DNA of 8,656 nt from Chitinophagaceae bacterium. GTDB taxonomy: Bacteria; Bacteroidota; Bacteroidia; Chitinophagales; Chitinophagaceae. The notes under the pieces are model-generated. The model saw only the letters and a program-made list of their open reading frames with translations, was not told the DNA's origin and made no database searches. Positions 1 through 6,482 of the stretch are shown piece after piece. The position numbers and the translations under genes were made by a program. The stretch lies in contig CANHUK010000046.1 of assembly GCA_947463755.1 (NCBI GenBank), positions 1 to 8,656 of the forward strand, in the 5' to 3' direction. Numbering within the stretch: the first letter of the stretch is position 1; each line of letters starts with the position of its first letter.

Positions 1-406
1 CGTACAGCATGGTAGTGAATTTGAGCTGTGCGACGGGAATGACCCAGTTGGACACGATGAAGGCGATGAGGCTGACGCCGAGGCTGACCACGATCAGCGG
101 TTTCATGAAGCGGAGCAGTGGAATGCCTGCGGAGCGTATCGCCACCAGTTCGAAACTTTCGCCCAGGTTGCCGAAGGTCATGATCGAGGAGAGGAGGATC
201 GCCAATGGGAGGGCCAGCGGGATGGCGGTGGCGGTAACATAGCCTGTGAGTTCGAGGATGGCGCTTAATTCGAGTCCTTTGCCCACCAGGTCATCGATGT
301 ATTTCCAGAAGAACTGCATCACCAGCACGAACAGCGTCACGAAGAAGGTGGCGATGAATGGGCCGATGAAGGCTTTAAGGATGAGTTTGTCCAGTTTTTT
401 TATCAA
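1..406 (-). CDS. LptF/LptG family permease, N-terminal part (3' end outside window)
   Basis: The 135 visible residues read as the start of an LptF/LptG (YjgP/YjgQ) permease. In this family two permease subunits, with the LptB ATPase, pull lipopolysaccharide out of the inner membrane toward the outer membrane. Seen here: an opening MIKKLDKLILKAF, a first membrane helix at about residues 13-34, a second at about 54-78, the family-typical stretch GESFELVAIRSAGI at 82-95, and a third hydrophobic segment at about 103-118. No in-frame ATG occurs before residue 30, inside helix 1, and an in-frame TAA lies at 421-419. The TTG at 406-404 is therefore the best start and gives the usual KKLDKLI beginning. 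The gene is divergent from the unknown gene at 442. Whether it is LptF or LptG cannot be decided from this fragment; the family call is firm. Confidence 0.88.
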   Translation of the reverse strand, partial: MIKKLDKLILKAFIGPFIATFFVTLFVLVMQFFWKYIDDLVGKGLELSAILELTGYVTATAIPLALPLAILLSSIMTFGNLGESFELVAIRSAGIPLLRFMKPLIVVSLGVSLIAFIVSNWVIPVAQLKFTTMLY

Positions 407-429
407 CGGGCAGGCTAGTTATTATTAGG

Positions 430-437
430 TATATTTG
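430..437 (+). promoter_or_regulatory. candidate Bacteroidota -7 box (TATATTTG) before the 442 gene
   Basis: TATATTTG matches the Bacteroidota TAnnTTTG element exactly. It ends only four bases before the ATG at 442, so a transcript started from it would have almost no leader. No TTTG lies 19-21 bases upstream, so the match is to the -7 element alone and could be chance in an AT-rich gap. Confidence 0.35.
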
Positions 438-441
438 GCCT

Positions 442-1047
442 ATGGCTGAGGCAAATTTAAAGCTTTCGGAAGAGGAATTGGCGTTCGCTTCAGACGCCTC
501 TGTGATGTTGCTTAAGAATGCCGTGATCGAGAAGGTGAACATGCTCTTCGGTCGTCTCTCCATTGCCCAGCCTGAAATGCTTCGTCCTCTTCACCGGGAG
601 CTGGAGGCGGCGCTCGAAGTACCTGCCAAGATCTCCCGGGGAGAAAGTTACCGGGCGCTTCCCTACCTGGTGCTGGATTTTCCCCGCTATTTTCGGCCGC
701 ACGATGTCATGGCCATCCGAACGATGTTCTGGTGGGGTAATTTCTTCAGTGTCACGCTGCATCTGAAAGGCAATTACCGTGAGTATTTCATCGACAGGAT
801 CCTGAAGCGCCGACTGAAGATCGGAGAGATGGGCTTTCATGCCTGTATCGCTCCGGAGGAGTGGGAGCATCATTTCGGAGAAGACAACTATCTGCCGGTC
901 GATATCATTGAGGAAGACGAGTGGCTGGAGCTTTACAGGGTTCGGTTATTCACCAAACTTTCGAAGCAAGTGCCCATTGGTCCGCTGGAAACGGTGGAAC
1001 AACAACTGATGTCCGTGTATGCGGAGATCGCAGAGATCCTTCGATGA
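442..1047 (+). CDS. conserved-looking protein of unknown function, 201 aa
   Basis: I do not recognise this protein. It is 201 residues, soluble, with no signal peptide or membrane helix. The N-terminal half, about residues 1-60, looks helical and charged. The middle holds an aromatic-rich core with LPYLVLDFPRYF at about 74-85 and IRTMFWWGNFFSVTLHLKG at about 92-110. The C-terminal third is acidic (for example DIIEEDEWLEL) and ends in a predicted helix. Codon and GC use match the neighbours, and the frame is open from ATG to TGA without interruption, so it is very likely real. It is divergent from the LptF/G gene across a 35-base gap and convergent with the START-like gene, 48 bases apart. No catalytic motif is visible, and neither neighbour is enough to give it a role. 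Confidence 0.8.
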   Translation: MAEANLKLSEEELAFASDASVMLLKNAVIEKVNMLFGRLSIAQPEMLRPLHRELEAALEVPAKISRGESYRALPYLVLDFPRYFRPHDVMAIRTMFWWGNFFSVTLHLKGNYREYFIDRILKRRLKIGEMGFHACIAPEEWEHHFGEDNYLPVDIIEEDEWLELYRVRLFTKLSKQVPIGPLETVEQQLMSVYAEIAEILR

Positions 1048-1064
1048 TGTTTGCCTGATCGGCC

Positions 1065-1084
1065 CGGCATGACGACAGATGCCG
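1065..1084. terminator. weak hairpin between convergent genes
   Basis: CGGCAT and ATGCCG can pair as a 6-bp stem around an 8-base loop in the 48-base gap between two convergent genes. A hairpin here could help end transcription from both sides. There is no T-run on either strand, so it is not a standard intrinsic terminator. Confidence 0.2.
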
Positions 1085-1095
1085 TCTTACATGGC

Positions 1096-1473
1096 CTAGC
1101 TGCCGATGCGGTGGAAGAGGTCGTTCACCTGAAAATCCCACAGCCTTTTCTGGTCAGGGATCTCCTTCTTTTCGGCAAAGTCTTTGATCACCAGGATGGT
1201 CTGGTTGGACACTTCCGATTTTTCAATACGGAATTCGAAGTATTCTCCCGGAGGGGCGTGCAGCCATCTGAAGCGCACGTACCGATCCTCTTCAGATTCC
1301 AGCAATTCTGCCTGGTCGGTCGATCCGTTCCAGGTGAAGCTGAACAGTCCGTCCCGCTCGTCCACTTTTTCTGCAAACCATTCCTGCAGACCCGCGGGCG
1401 TGGAGAGGAATTCGTACAATATGATGGCAGAGGATCTGACGGGATATTCCAATGTATAGAGTTGCTTGCTCAT
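1096..1473 (-). CDS. START-like domain protein (SRPBCC fold), 125 aa
   Basis: This 125-residue protein resembles the small Bacteroidota START-like proteins related to the AHSA1/SRPBCC fold, a helix-grip barrel that usually holds a hydrophobic ligand or a protein partner. Visible signs are an N-terminal strand (QLYTLEYPVRSS), a helix with LYEFLSTPAGLQEWFAEKVD that is typical of AHSA1-like proteins, then alternating strands (FSFTWNGS, YVRFRWLH, YFEFRIEKSEVSNQTILVIKDFAE) and a C-terminal helix. The ATG at 1473 is chosen because the fold begins right there; the frame stays open upstream, but that part has no family-like sequence. It is convergent with the 442 gene and divergent from rpoD. Ligand and function are unknown. 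The fold call is by pattern recognition, not by a search. Confidence 0.8.
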   Translation of the reverse strand: MSKQLYTLEYPVRSSAIILYEFLSTPAGLQEWFAEKVDERDGLFSFTWNGSTDQAELLESEEDRYVRFRWLHAPPGEYFEFRIEKSEVSNQTILVIKDFAEKKEIPDQKRLWDFQVNDLFHRIGS

Positions 1474-1748
1474 CTTTCTTCCTGTTGTGGTGATGGTGTT
1501 ATAGGTTTTGGGTGGCATCGTCTTCGTGCCTTTGCAATAATAGAAAAATATCGGTATTGGCAAATATCTTTTTTCGGGTGAGATCATGACGTCCTGAGAC
1601 CGGCCGATGGTCGCCGGCCCGGCCAGGTGATCCGGGGGGAAGGCTCCGGCCGTGCGAAAGCATGCTTGCAATATCTAGAGGCGGTGTTCGTTTTATGGTA
1701 CAGGTCCGAGCAGACCGACCACAGAACCGAACCCAAAGTCAACGTCTT
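1474..1748. other. 275-base divergent intergenic region, START-like gene / rpoD
   Basis: The part next to the START-like gene is AT-rich and holds its candidate promoter. On the plus strand the best -7-like site for rpoD is TATCTTTT at 1565-1572, without a clear -33 partner. From about 1595 to 1655 the DNA turns GC-rich with overlapping CCGGCC/GGCCGG blocks that could fold. A perfect 10-base palindrome AAGCATGCTT lies at 1658-1667. The rpoD frame stays open back to about 1662, but the residues encoded there are unlike the sigma family, so I treat this as leader. I see no RNA gene. Confidence 0.4.
1535..1564 (-). promoter_or_regulatory. candidate promoter for the START-like gene
   Basis: On the minus strand TTTG (1564-1561) is followed after 18 bases by TATTATTG (1542-1535), one mismatch from TAnnTTTG. 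This would start transcription about 55 bases before the ATG at 1473. Spacing is one base short of the usual 19-21, so the call is tentative. Confidence 0.35.
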
Positions 1749-2621
1749 ATGAGCATGCGTCAGCTGAAGATCAGCAAGTCGATCACCAACCGCGAATCAC
1801 AGAGTCTGGAGAAGTACCTGCAGGAGATCGGCAGGGTGGAGATGATCAGTGCGGAGGAGGAGGTAAAGCTCGCCAAGCAGATCCGTAAGGGCGACCAGCA
1901 GGCGCTGGAGCGCCTGACCAAGGCCAACCTCAGGTTTGTGGTGTCGGTCGCCAAACAGTATCAGAATCAGGGGCTTTCGCTACCGGATCTGATCAACGAG
2001 GGCAATCTTGGTCTGATCAAAGCGGCCCAGCGTTTCGACGAGACGCGGGGTTTCAAGTTCATATCCTACGCCGTGTGGTGGATCCGCCAGAGCATCATTC
2101 AATCGCTGGCAGAGCAGGCGCGGATCGTCAGACTGCCCCTCAACAAAGTGGGTCTGTCAAATAAAGTGAACAAAGCCGTTCAGACCCTGGAGCAGCAGTA
2201 TGAGCGGGAGCCTTCCATCGAAGAGATCTCGGAATATCTGGAGATGGATGCCGACGACATCCTGACCTCCATGAGCAATGGTTTCCGGCATGTGAGCATG
2301 GATACCCCCCTGTCTGACGGGGAGGACGGCACGTTGCTGGATGTGATGCACAACCCCAACGCAGAAGCCACGGATGAGCAGCTCGTGCACAATGATTCCA
2401 TGAAGCAGGAGATTGAACGTTCGCTTCGCCAGCTGACGCAGCGTCAGCAGGAAGTTATCAGGCTGTTCTTCGGGATCGATGAGGATCATCCGCTGAGTCT
2501 GGAGGAGATCGGTGATCGTTATGGCATCACGCGGGAGCGGGTTCGCCAGATCAAGGACAAGGCGATCACCAAGCTTCGGAGCACTTCGCGCAGTACGCAT
2601 CTGAAAAGTTACATGGGCTGA
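1749..2621 (+). CDS. rpoD: RNA polymerase primary sigma factor RpoD (sigma A), Bacteroidota short form
   Basis: This is the housekeeping sigma factor, 290 residues, which directs core RNA polymerase to most promoters. It lacks region 1.1, as is normal in Bacteroidota. Region 1.2 covers about residues 17-50 ([16 protein letters not shown]). Region 2 follows at about 55-125, with the core-binding [20 protein letters not shown] and the -10-binding [15 protein letters not shown]. Region 3 spans about 130-210. Region 4 is at about 225-285, with the helix-turn-helix [20 protein letters not shown] binding the -33 element. The protein should read the TTTG/TAnnTTTG sites seen elsewhere in this window. 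ATG 1749 ([10 protein letters not shown]) is chosen; ATG 1755 (MRQLKISK) is equally plausible. An upstream ATG at 1695 and a start at 1662 would add non-conserved residues and are rejected. The gene is followed by a hairpin terminator. Confidence 0.97.
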   Translation: MSMRQLKISKSITNRESQSLEKYLQEIGRVEMISAEEEVKLAKQIRKGDQQALERLTKANLRFVVSVAKQYQNQGLSLPDLINEGNLGLIKAAQRFDETRGFKFISYAVWWIRQSIIQSLAEQARIVRLPLNKVGLSNKVNKAVQTLEQQYEREPSIEEISEYLEMDADDILTSMSNGFRHVSMDTPLSDGEDGTLLDVMHNPNAEATDEQLVHNDSMKQEIERSLRQLTQRQQEVIRLFFGIDEDHPLSLEEIGDRYGITRERVRQIKDKAITKLRSTSRSTHLKSYMG

Positions 2622-2642
2622 GGGCGGTTCCGCGCGATTTCG

Positions 2643-2650
2643 TAAATTTG
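2643..2650 (+). promoter_or_regulatory. candidate -7 box (TAAATTTG) for ffh
   Basis: TAAATTTG fits TAnnTTTG exactly, 22 bases after the rpoD stop. No good -33 TTTG is present 19-21 bases upstream. A start a few bases downstream would put the rpoD terminator hairpin at the very 5' end of the ffh leader. Confidence 0.4.
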
Positions 2651-2656
2651 CCTATA

Positions 2657-2690
2657 AAGAAAACTGAACATCATCTTGTTCAGTTTTTTT
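2657..2690 (+). terminator. intrinsic terminator after rpoD
   Basis: AAAACTGAAC (2660-2669) pairs perfectly with GTTCAGTTTT (2678-2687) around the loop ATCATCTT, and seven T residues run from 2684 to 2690. The A-rich left side allows a few more A-T pairs. It lies 38 bases after the rpoD stop and 18 bases before the ffh ATG. Confidence 0.85.
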
Positions 2691-2708
2691 ATTGCTAAAA
2701 CTCATCCC

Positions 2709-4031
2709 ATGTTCGAGAGTCTGAGTGAACGGCTGGAGTCGGCCTTCAAACTGATCCGCGGCGAGAGCCGGGTCACTGATCTGAATGTCGCCAATACGGT
2801 CAAGGAGATCCGCAAAGCGCTGATCGACGCGGACGTAAACTATAAGATCGCGAAGGAGTTCACGGACCGTGTGCGTGAAAAGGCTGTGGGCCAGAAGGTG
2901 ATCAATGCCATCAGCCCAAGTCAGCTGATGGTCAAGATCGTTCAGGATGAGCTGGCGGAGTTGATGGGTGGCACACAGAGCGAGCTCTCACTGCAGGGTA
3001 ATCCGGCGGTGATCCTGGTGGCCGGTCTGCAGGGATCGGGTAAGACGACCTTCAGCGGTAAACTGGCCAACTATCTGAAAACGCGCAAGGGCAAGTCGCC
3101 CATGCTGGTGGCGGCTGATATCTACCGGCCGGCGGCCATCGACCAGTTGAAGGTGCTCGGTTCGCAAATCGGCGTGGATGTGTTCAGTGAACCTGAAAAC
3201 AAGGACGCCGTGGATATCGCCCGCAGGGCCATCGCCCATGCGCGCAGCCATAACAAGAACGTCGTGATCATCGATACCGCGGGCCGTCTGGCGGTGGATG
3301 AGGCGATGATGACCGAAGTTGCCAACATCAAGGCGGCGGTTCAGCCGCAGGAGATCCTGTTCGTGGTCGATTCGATGACGGGTCAGGATGCGGTCAATAC
3401 GGCCAAGGCCTTCCATGAACGCCTGCAGTTCAGCGGGGTGGTGCTCACCAAACTCGATGGCGATACCCGCGGTGGTGCGGCACTATCGATCCGATACACC
3501 GTTAACGAGCCTGTGAAGTTCGTCAGCAGCGGGGAGAAGATGGATACGCTCGATGTATTCTATCCCGACAGGATGGCGCAGCGGATCCTGGGCATGGGTG
3601 ATATCACGTCGCTCGTTGAAAAGGCACAGGCCCAGTTCGACGAAGAGCAGGCCAGGAAGCTGGAGAAGAAGATCCGTAAGAACCAGTTCGACTTCCAGGA
3701 CTTCCTCGACCAGCTCCAGCAGATCAAGAAGATGGGCAGCCTGAAGGATCTGATGTCGATGATCCCGGGTGTCGGCAAGGCCATGAAGGATGTGGACATC
3801 AGCGACGATGCTTTCAAGGGCGTGGAAGCGATCATTCGTTCCATGACACCGGAAGAGCGGGCCAACCCGGATCTGATCGATATGAGCCGCAAGAAGCGGA
3901 TCTCCAAAGGCTGCGGCAAAGATATCGCGGAGGTCAACCAGTTCATGAAGCAGTTCGAGCAGATGCGCGACATGATGAAAATGATGCAAAAGATGCCGGC
4001 GGGTGCCCGCATGGGCATGGGACGCCGCTGA
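2709..4031 (+). CDS. ffh: signal recognition particle GTPase Ffh (SRP54)
   Basis: Ffh binds the SRP RNA and signal sequences of nascent membrane proteins, then docks with the FtsY receptor in a GTP-dependent cycle. The protein is 440 residues, normal for the family. The helical N domain is about residues 1-85. The G domain follows with P-loop GLQGSGKTT (106-114), AADIYRPAAIDQL (135-147), DTAGR (189-193), TKLDGDTRGGAAL (247-259) and the region-closing SSGEK. The methionine-rich M domain covers about 295-440, with the RNA-binding RISKGCGKD at 397-405 and a Met-rich tail (MRDMMKMMQKM). ATG 2709 gives the standard MFESLSERLE start; an upstream TTG lies inside the terminator hairpin and is rejected. 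The SRP RNA gene is not in this window. Confidence 0.98.
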   Translation: MFESLSERLESAFKLIRGESRVTDLNVANTVKEIRKALIDADVNYKIAKEFTDRVREKAVGQKVINAISPSQLMVKIVQDELAELMGGTQSELSLQGNPAVILVAGLQGSGKTTFSGKLANYLKTRKGKSPMLVAADIYRPAAIDQLKVLGSQIGVDVFSEPENKDAVDIARRAIAHARSHNKNVVIIDTAGRLAVDEAMMTEVANIKAAVQPQEILFVVDSMTGQDAVNTAKAFHERLQFSGVVLTKLDGDTRGGAALSIRYTVNEPVKFVSSGEKMDTLDVFYPDRMAQRILGMGDITSLVEKAQAQFDEEQARKLEKKIRKNQFDFQDFLDQLQQIKKMGSLKDLMSMIPGVGKAMKDVDISDDAFKGVEAIIRSMTPEERANPDLIDMSRKKRISKGCGKDIAEVNQFMKQFEQMRDMMKMMQKMPAGARMGMGRR

Positions 4032-4067
4032 TGATGTCCGGGCCAGCATCAAAATTTCCGGTTTTGT

Positions 4068-4098
4068 TTTGCCAATTGCTCGGAAAAAATTAATTTTG
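4068..4098 (+). promoter_or_regulatory. Bacteroidota sigma-A promoter for rpsP
   Basis: TTTG (4068-4071), a 19-base spacer and TAATTTTG (4091-4098) match the Bacteroidota TTTG-N19-21-TAnnTTTG consensus at every defined position. Transcription would begin near 4104, giving a leader of roughly 50 bases. That leader is A/T-rich before the ATG and has no Shine-Dalgarno sequence, as usual in the phylum. Confidence 0.8.
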
Positions 4099-4153
4099 CA
4101 GTCCGATTACTGAAACCCTATCATTCACCACCCAAGAAAAATTTCTATTTTTT

Positions 4154-4609
4154 ATGGCTGTAAAGATCCGTTTACAACGCCACGGGAGTAAAAAAAGACC
4201 CTTCTACTTCATTGTAGTAGCTGACGCCCGTGCACCCAGGGATGGCAAGTTCATCCAGAAGATCGGTACCTACAATCCGCTGACCGTACCCAGCACCATC
4301 CAGATCGACCGTCAGAAGTCGCTCGAGTGGTTGCACAAGGGCGCCCAGCCGACGGATACCGTTCGCAAGATCCTTTCTTACAAAGGCGTACTGTACCTGA
4401 AGCACCTGCTGCGTGGTGTGTCTCTCGGTCTGTTCGACGAGGCCAAGGCCATGGAGAAGTTCCAGGTATGGCATCAGGAGCATGAGGCCAAGATCCGCCA
4501 GCGTCAGGAGGAAGCCGCCAGGAATCGCCGTCGTGGTCGTCGTCCCGCACCTCCCCGTGCCGGTGACCGCCGTCCACAGGGTGATGCCGCTCCGAGAACC
4601 GAAGAGTGA
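4154..4609 (+). CDS. rpsP: 30S ribosomal protein S16
   Basis: S16 binds 16S rRNA early in assembly of the small subunit body. The N-terminal core, about residues 1-85, is diagnostic: [31 protein letters not shown], then [10 protein letters not shown] and ALEWL-like [19 protein letters not shown]. At 151 residues it is much longer than the roughly 80-residue proteobacterial form. A C-terminal extension at about 86-120 is helical and charged. It is followed by a low-complexity Arg/Pro tail at 121-151 ([18 protein letters not shown]) with an acidic end. C-terminal extensions are common for S16 in Bacteroidota. A consensus promoter lies upstream and a strong terminator 19 bases after the stop. 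The next gene, rimM, encodes the maturation factor that acts on the same 30S head/body assembly. Confidence 0.98.
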   Translation: MAVKIRLQRHGSKKRPFYFIVVADARAPRDGKFIQKIGTYNPLTVPSTIQIDRQKSLEWLHKGAQPTDTVRKILSYKGVLYLKHLLRGVSLGLFDEAKAMEKFQVWHQEHEAKIRQRQEEAARNRRRGRRPAPPRAGDRRPQGDAAPRTEE

Positions 4610-4628
4610 TCATTCAAACACATTTAGT

Positions 4629-4654
4629 AAAAAAGCCTCTTCGGAGGCTTTTTT
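4629..4654 (+). terminator. strong intrinsic terminator between rpsP and rimM
   Basis: AAAAAAGCCTC (4629-4639) pairs without mismatch with GAGGCTTTTTT (4644-4654) around the very stable TTCG tetraloop closed by a C-G pair, ending in six T residues. It ends nine bases before the rimM ATG. The A-rich left side also makes a T-run on the other strand. Confidence 0.93.
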
Positions 4655-4663
4655 CATTTCAAC

Positions 4664-5182
4664 ATGGAAGACAAGATCTGTATCGGTACGCTGGTGGCCA
4701 CACATGGGCTGGATGGGACGCTTATCCTCCGGCATGCCCTGGGGGGGCGAACGGATTTCCCCGGGGTATCCGTCTTTTTCGTCGAAACTTCCAGAGAGGA
4801 GCTATTGCCATATTTTCCGGCGGAACTACGCGCACGCAATACGTCAGAGACCTTCCTCCGATTAGACGGCGTCCACACGCCTGAACGCGCGCGGGGGCTG
4901 TTGAAGAAACGCGTCTGGCTGCCGGCCTCCGAGGCCAGACGGCTGACGGCCCGCAATGCCCCGATCTCCCTGCTGGGATACATGGTAGAGACGGAGGGCA
5001 AGGACCTCTGCAAGGTGCTGGAAGTCATCGAGCAGCCGCACCAGATCCTGCTGCGCGGGGAGGTGGAAGGCAAGGAGGTACTCCTGCCCCTGAACGAGTC
5101 CACCCTCGTGGAGATCGACCATGAAGCATTGAAGGTGGTGCTTGACCTCCCGGACGGATTGCTTGACGTGTATCTCAGCTGA
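4664..5182 (+). CDS. rimM: ribosome maturation factor RimM
   Basis: RimM helps assemble the 30S head, acting with S19 and 16S rRNA. The 172-residue length is typical. The N-terminal RimM beta-barrel opens with IGTLVATHGLDGTLILRHAL at about residues 6-25, matching the family's IGxIVxTHGLxGEV pattern. A linker with LRLDGVHTPERARGLLKKRVWLP at about 65-87 follows. The C-terminal PRC barrel, about residues 100-170, includes LLGYMVETEGKDLCKVLEVIE and the hallmark end LPLNESTLVEID...LDLPDGLLDVY. It directly follows rpsP, the usual partner in many bacteria; trmD and rplS are not adjacent here. A terminator sits just before the ATG with no room for a promoter after it, so rimM probably depends on read-through or on a promoter near the rpsP end. 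Confidence 0.95.
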   Translation: MEDKICIGTLVATHGLDGTLILRHALGGRTDFPGVSVFFVETSREELLPYFPAELRARNTSETFLRLDGVHTPERARGLLKKRVWLPASEARRLTARNAPISLLGYMVETEGKDLCKVLEVIEQPHQILLRGEVEGKEVLLPLNESTLVEIDHEALKVVLDLPDGLLDVYLS

Positions 5183-5238
5183 CCATCAGATCCCATTCTT
5201 CTTCGTAATTTCAGGATGCCGGTACATGAGAAAGCTCA

Positions 5239-5254
5239 CGGTTATGGGTAACCG
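5239..5254. promoter_or_regulatory. small perfect dyad upstream of dinB
   Basis: CGGTTA and TAACCG form a perfect 6-bp inverted repeat around TGGG, 45 bases before the dinB ATG. There is no T-run, so it is not an ordinary terminator for rimM. It could be an operator for a damage-responsive repressor or a chance hairpin; no known LexA box pattern is claimed. Confidence 0.3.
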
Positions 5255-5299
5255 AAATCGACGCTCCTCTGTTTGGGATAAAGACCGGACATCTATTTC

Positions 5300-6463
5300 A
5301 TGCCAGCACAAAGACATATCGCCCATTTTGATCTTGACGCCTTTTTCGTCGAGGTCGAATTGTTGAACGAGCCCGGATTACGGGGGCAGCCCCTGATCGT
5401 CGGGGGGAGTCGCGAGCGGGGTGTGGTGACGACCTGCAGCTACGAGGCCCGCGCTTTTGGTGTGCGTTCCGCGATGTCCATGCGGGAGGCCCTCAACCGT
5501 TGTCCGCAGGCATTGGTGCTGCCCGGGTCCAGGGGTCAGTACAGCCGTTATTCCCGCTGGGTGACAGACATCATCGCGGCATCTGCGCCGGTCTTCGAGA
5601 AGGCATCCATCGATGAGTTCTATCTCGATCTGACGGGTATGGACCGATTTCATGATCCGCTGGCATTCACGATCGATCTCCGCAGACGCATCACGGCGGA
5701 AACGGGTCTTCCGATTTCCTTCGGACTCGCAACCAACAAAATGGTGGCGAAGATGGCCACCAACGAAGCGAAGCCCAACGGCTATCTCCAGGTTCCGCCG
5801 GGGATGGAACAGGCTTTTCTCGCGCCGCTGCCTGTCGACAGGATCCCCGGTGTGGGAGATCATACGCTCGGGCGCCTGCAGGAACTTGGCATCCGGACGA
5901 TCGCCGAACTGGCAGCGTTTCCGGCGGAAGTGCTTTCGTCCAGGCTCGGTCAGTATGGGAAAGATCTGCACCGGAAGGCCCATGGCATCCATGAAAGCGA
6001 AGTGGCCGGATACCATGAAACCAAATCCATATCCACGGAGCACACCTTCGAACAGAATGTGTCCGATGAGGAGTTTCTGATGAGCGAATTGGTCCGGATG
6101 ACCGAGAAGACGGCGGCCCAGTTGCGACGTGAGAACATGATGACGGGATGTGTGGCGGTGAAGCTGCGGTATCCTGATTTCGAGACGACCTCCCGGCAAC
6201 GCGCCATCGCTTATACCTGTTTCGATGACGAGTTGATACCTGTCGCCAAGGAGTTGTTCCGTCAGCTTTATCGCCCGGGGAGCAAGGTCCGGTTACTCGG
6301 TGTCCGGCTGAGTGAGCTCACCAGCGGGGCGATGCAGACCAATCTTTTTTCAGATCCGGAGCGGAAGTCCGGATTGTACAAGGCCATTGATGCCGTGCGC
6401 GATCGCTTTGGCAAGTCGGCCCTGACCCGAGGTGGTGCAATGCGGGGCAGTTCAGACAAATAA
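5300..6463 (+). CDS. dinB: DNA polymerase IV (Y-family, DinB)
   Basis: Pol IV is a low-fidelity translesion polymerase that copies past damaged bases during replication stress. The 387-residue protein has the complete Y-family plan. The palm motif FDLDAFF is at 10-16, with metal ligand Asp11 and probable steric gate Phe16. SIDEFYLDLTG at 103-113 supplies catalytic Asp105 and Glu106. SFGLATNKMVAKMAT (140-154) and the helix-hairpin-helix thumb (IPGVGDHTLGRLQELGI, about 182-198) follow. The little-finger domain is at about 240-345. Near the end QTNLF (346-350) fits the sliding-clamp binding motif, so contact with DnaN is expected. ATG 5300 begins directly before the conserved fold. It lies 117 bases after rimM on the same strand and 59 bases before the peroxiredoxin gene. 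No inactivating change is visible. Confidence 0.96.
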   Translation: MPAQRHIAHFDLDAFFVEVELLNEPGLRGQPLIVGGSRERGVVTTCSYEARAFGVRSAMSMREALNRCPQALVLPGSRGQYSRYSRWVTDIIAASAPVFEKASIDEFYLDLTGMDRFHDPLAFTIDLRRRITAETGLPISFGLATNKMVAKMATNEAKPNGYLQVPPGMEQAFLAPLPVDRIPGVGDHTLGRLQELGIRTIAELAAFPAEVLSSRLGQYGKDLHRKAHGIHESEVAGYHETKSISTEHTFEQNVSDEEFLMSELVRMTEKTAAQLRRENMMTGCVAVKLRYPDFETTSRQRAIAYTCFDDELIPVAKELFRQLYRPGSKVRLLGVRLSELTSGAMQTNLFSDPERKSGLYKAIDAVRDRFGKSALTRGGAMRGSSDK

Positions 6464-6467
6464 AAGT

Positions 6468-6482
6468 CTACTATTTTAGTAG
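6468..6482. promoter_or_regulatory. perfect dyad CTACTA-TTT-TAGTAG between dinB and the peroxiredoxin gene
   Basis: A 6-bp perfect inverted repeat with a 3-base centre starts four bases after the dinB stop and overlaps the -33-like part of the peroxiredoxin promoter. It could be a weak terminator for dinB, but no direct T-run follows. Alternatively it could be an operator for a redox-responsive repressor. Confidence 0.4.

Noticed and set aside
69..89. Tandem-looking GAGGCTGAC repeat
   Set aside because: It simply encodes the repeated Val-Ser-Leu residues in a membrane helix of the LptF/G protein.
1051..1581. A 176-codon open frame on the plus strand over the START-like gene
   Set aside because: The minus-strand reading gives a well-formed START-like domain; the plus-strand translation has no domain pattern.
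1662..1748. N-terminal extension of RpoD from a start at 1662 or 1695
   Set aside because: The extra residues do not resemble region 1.1 or any sigma sequence, while the family-typical [22 protein letters not shown] begins at 1755.
2676..2708. An earlier TTG start for ffh at 2676
   Set aside because: It lies inside the rpoD terminator hairpin and adds residues absent from the standard MFESLSERL start.
5378..6199. A 273-codon open frame on the minus strand inside dinB
   Set aside because: It is antisense to a complete Y-family polymerase with all motifs intact, and its own translation is rich in His/Arg without any fold signature.
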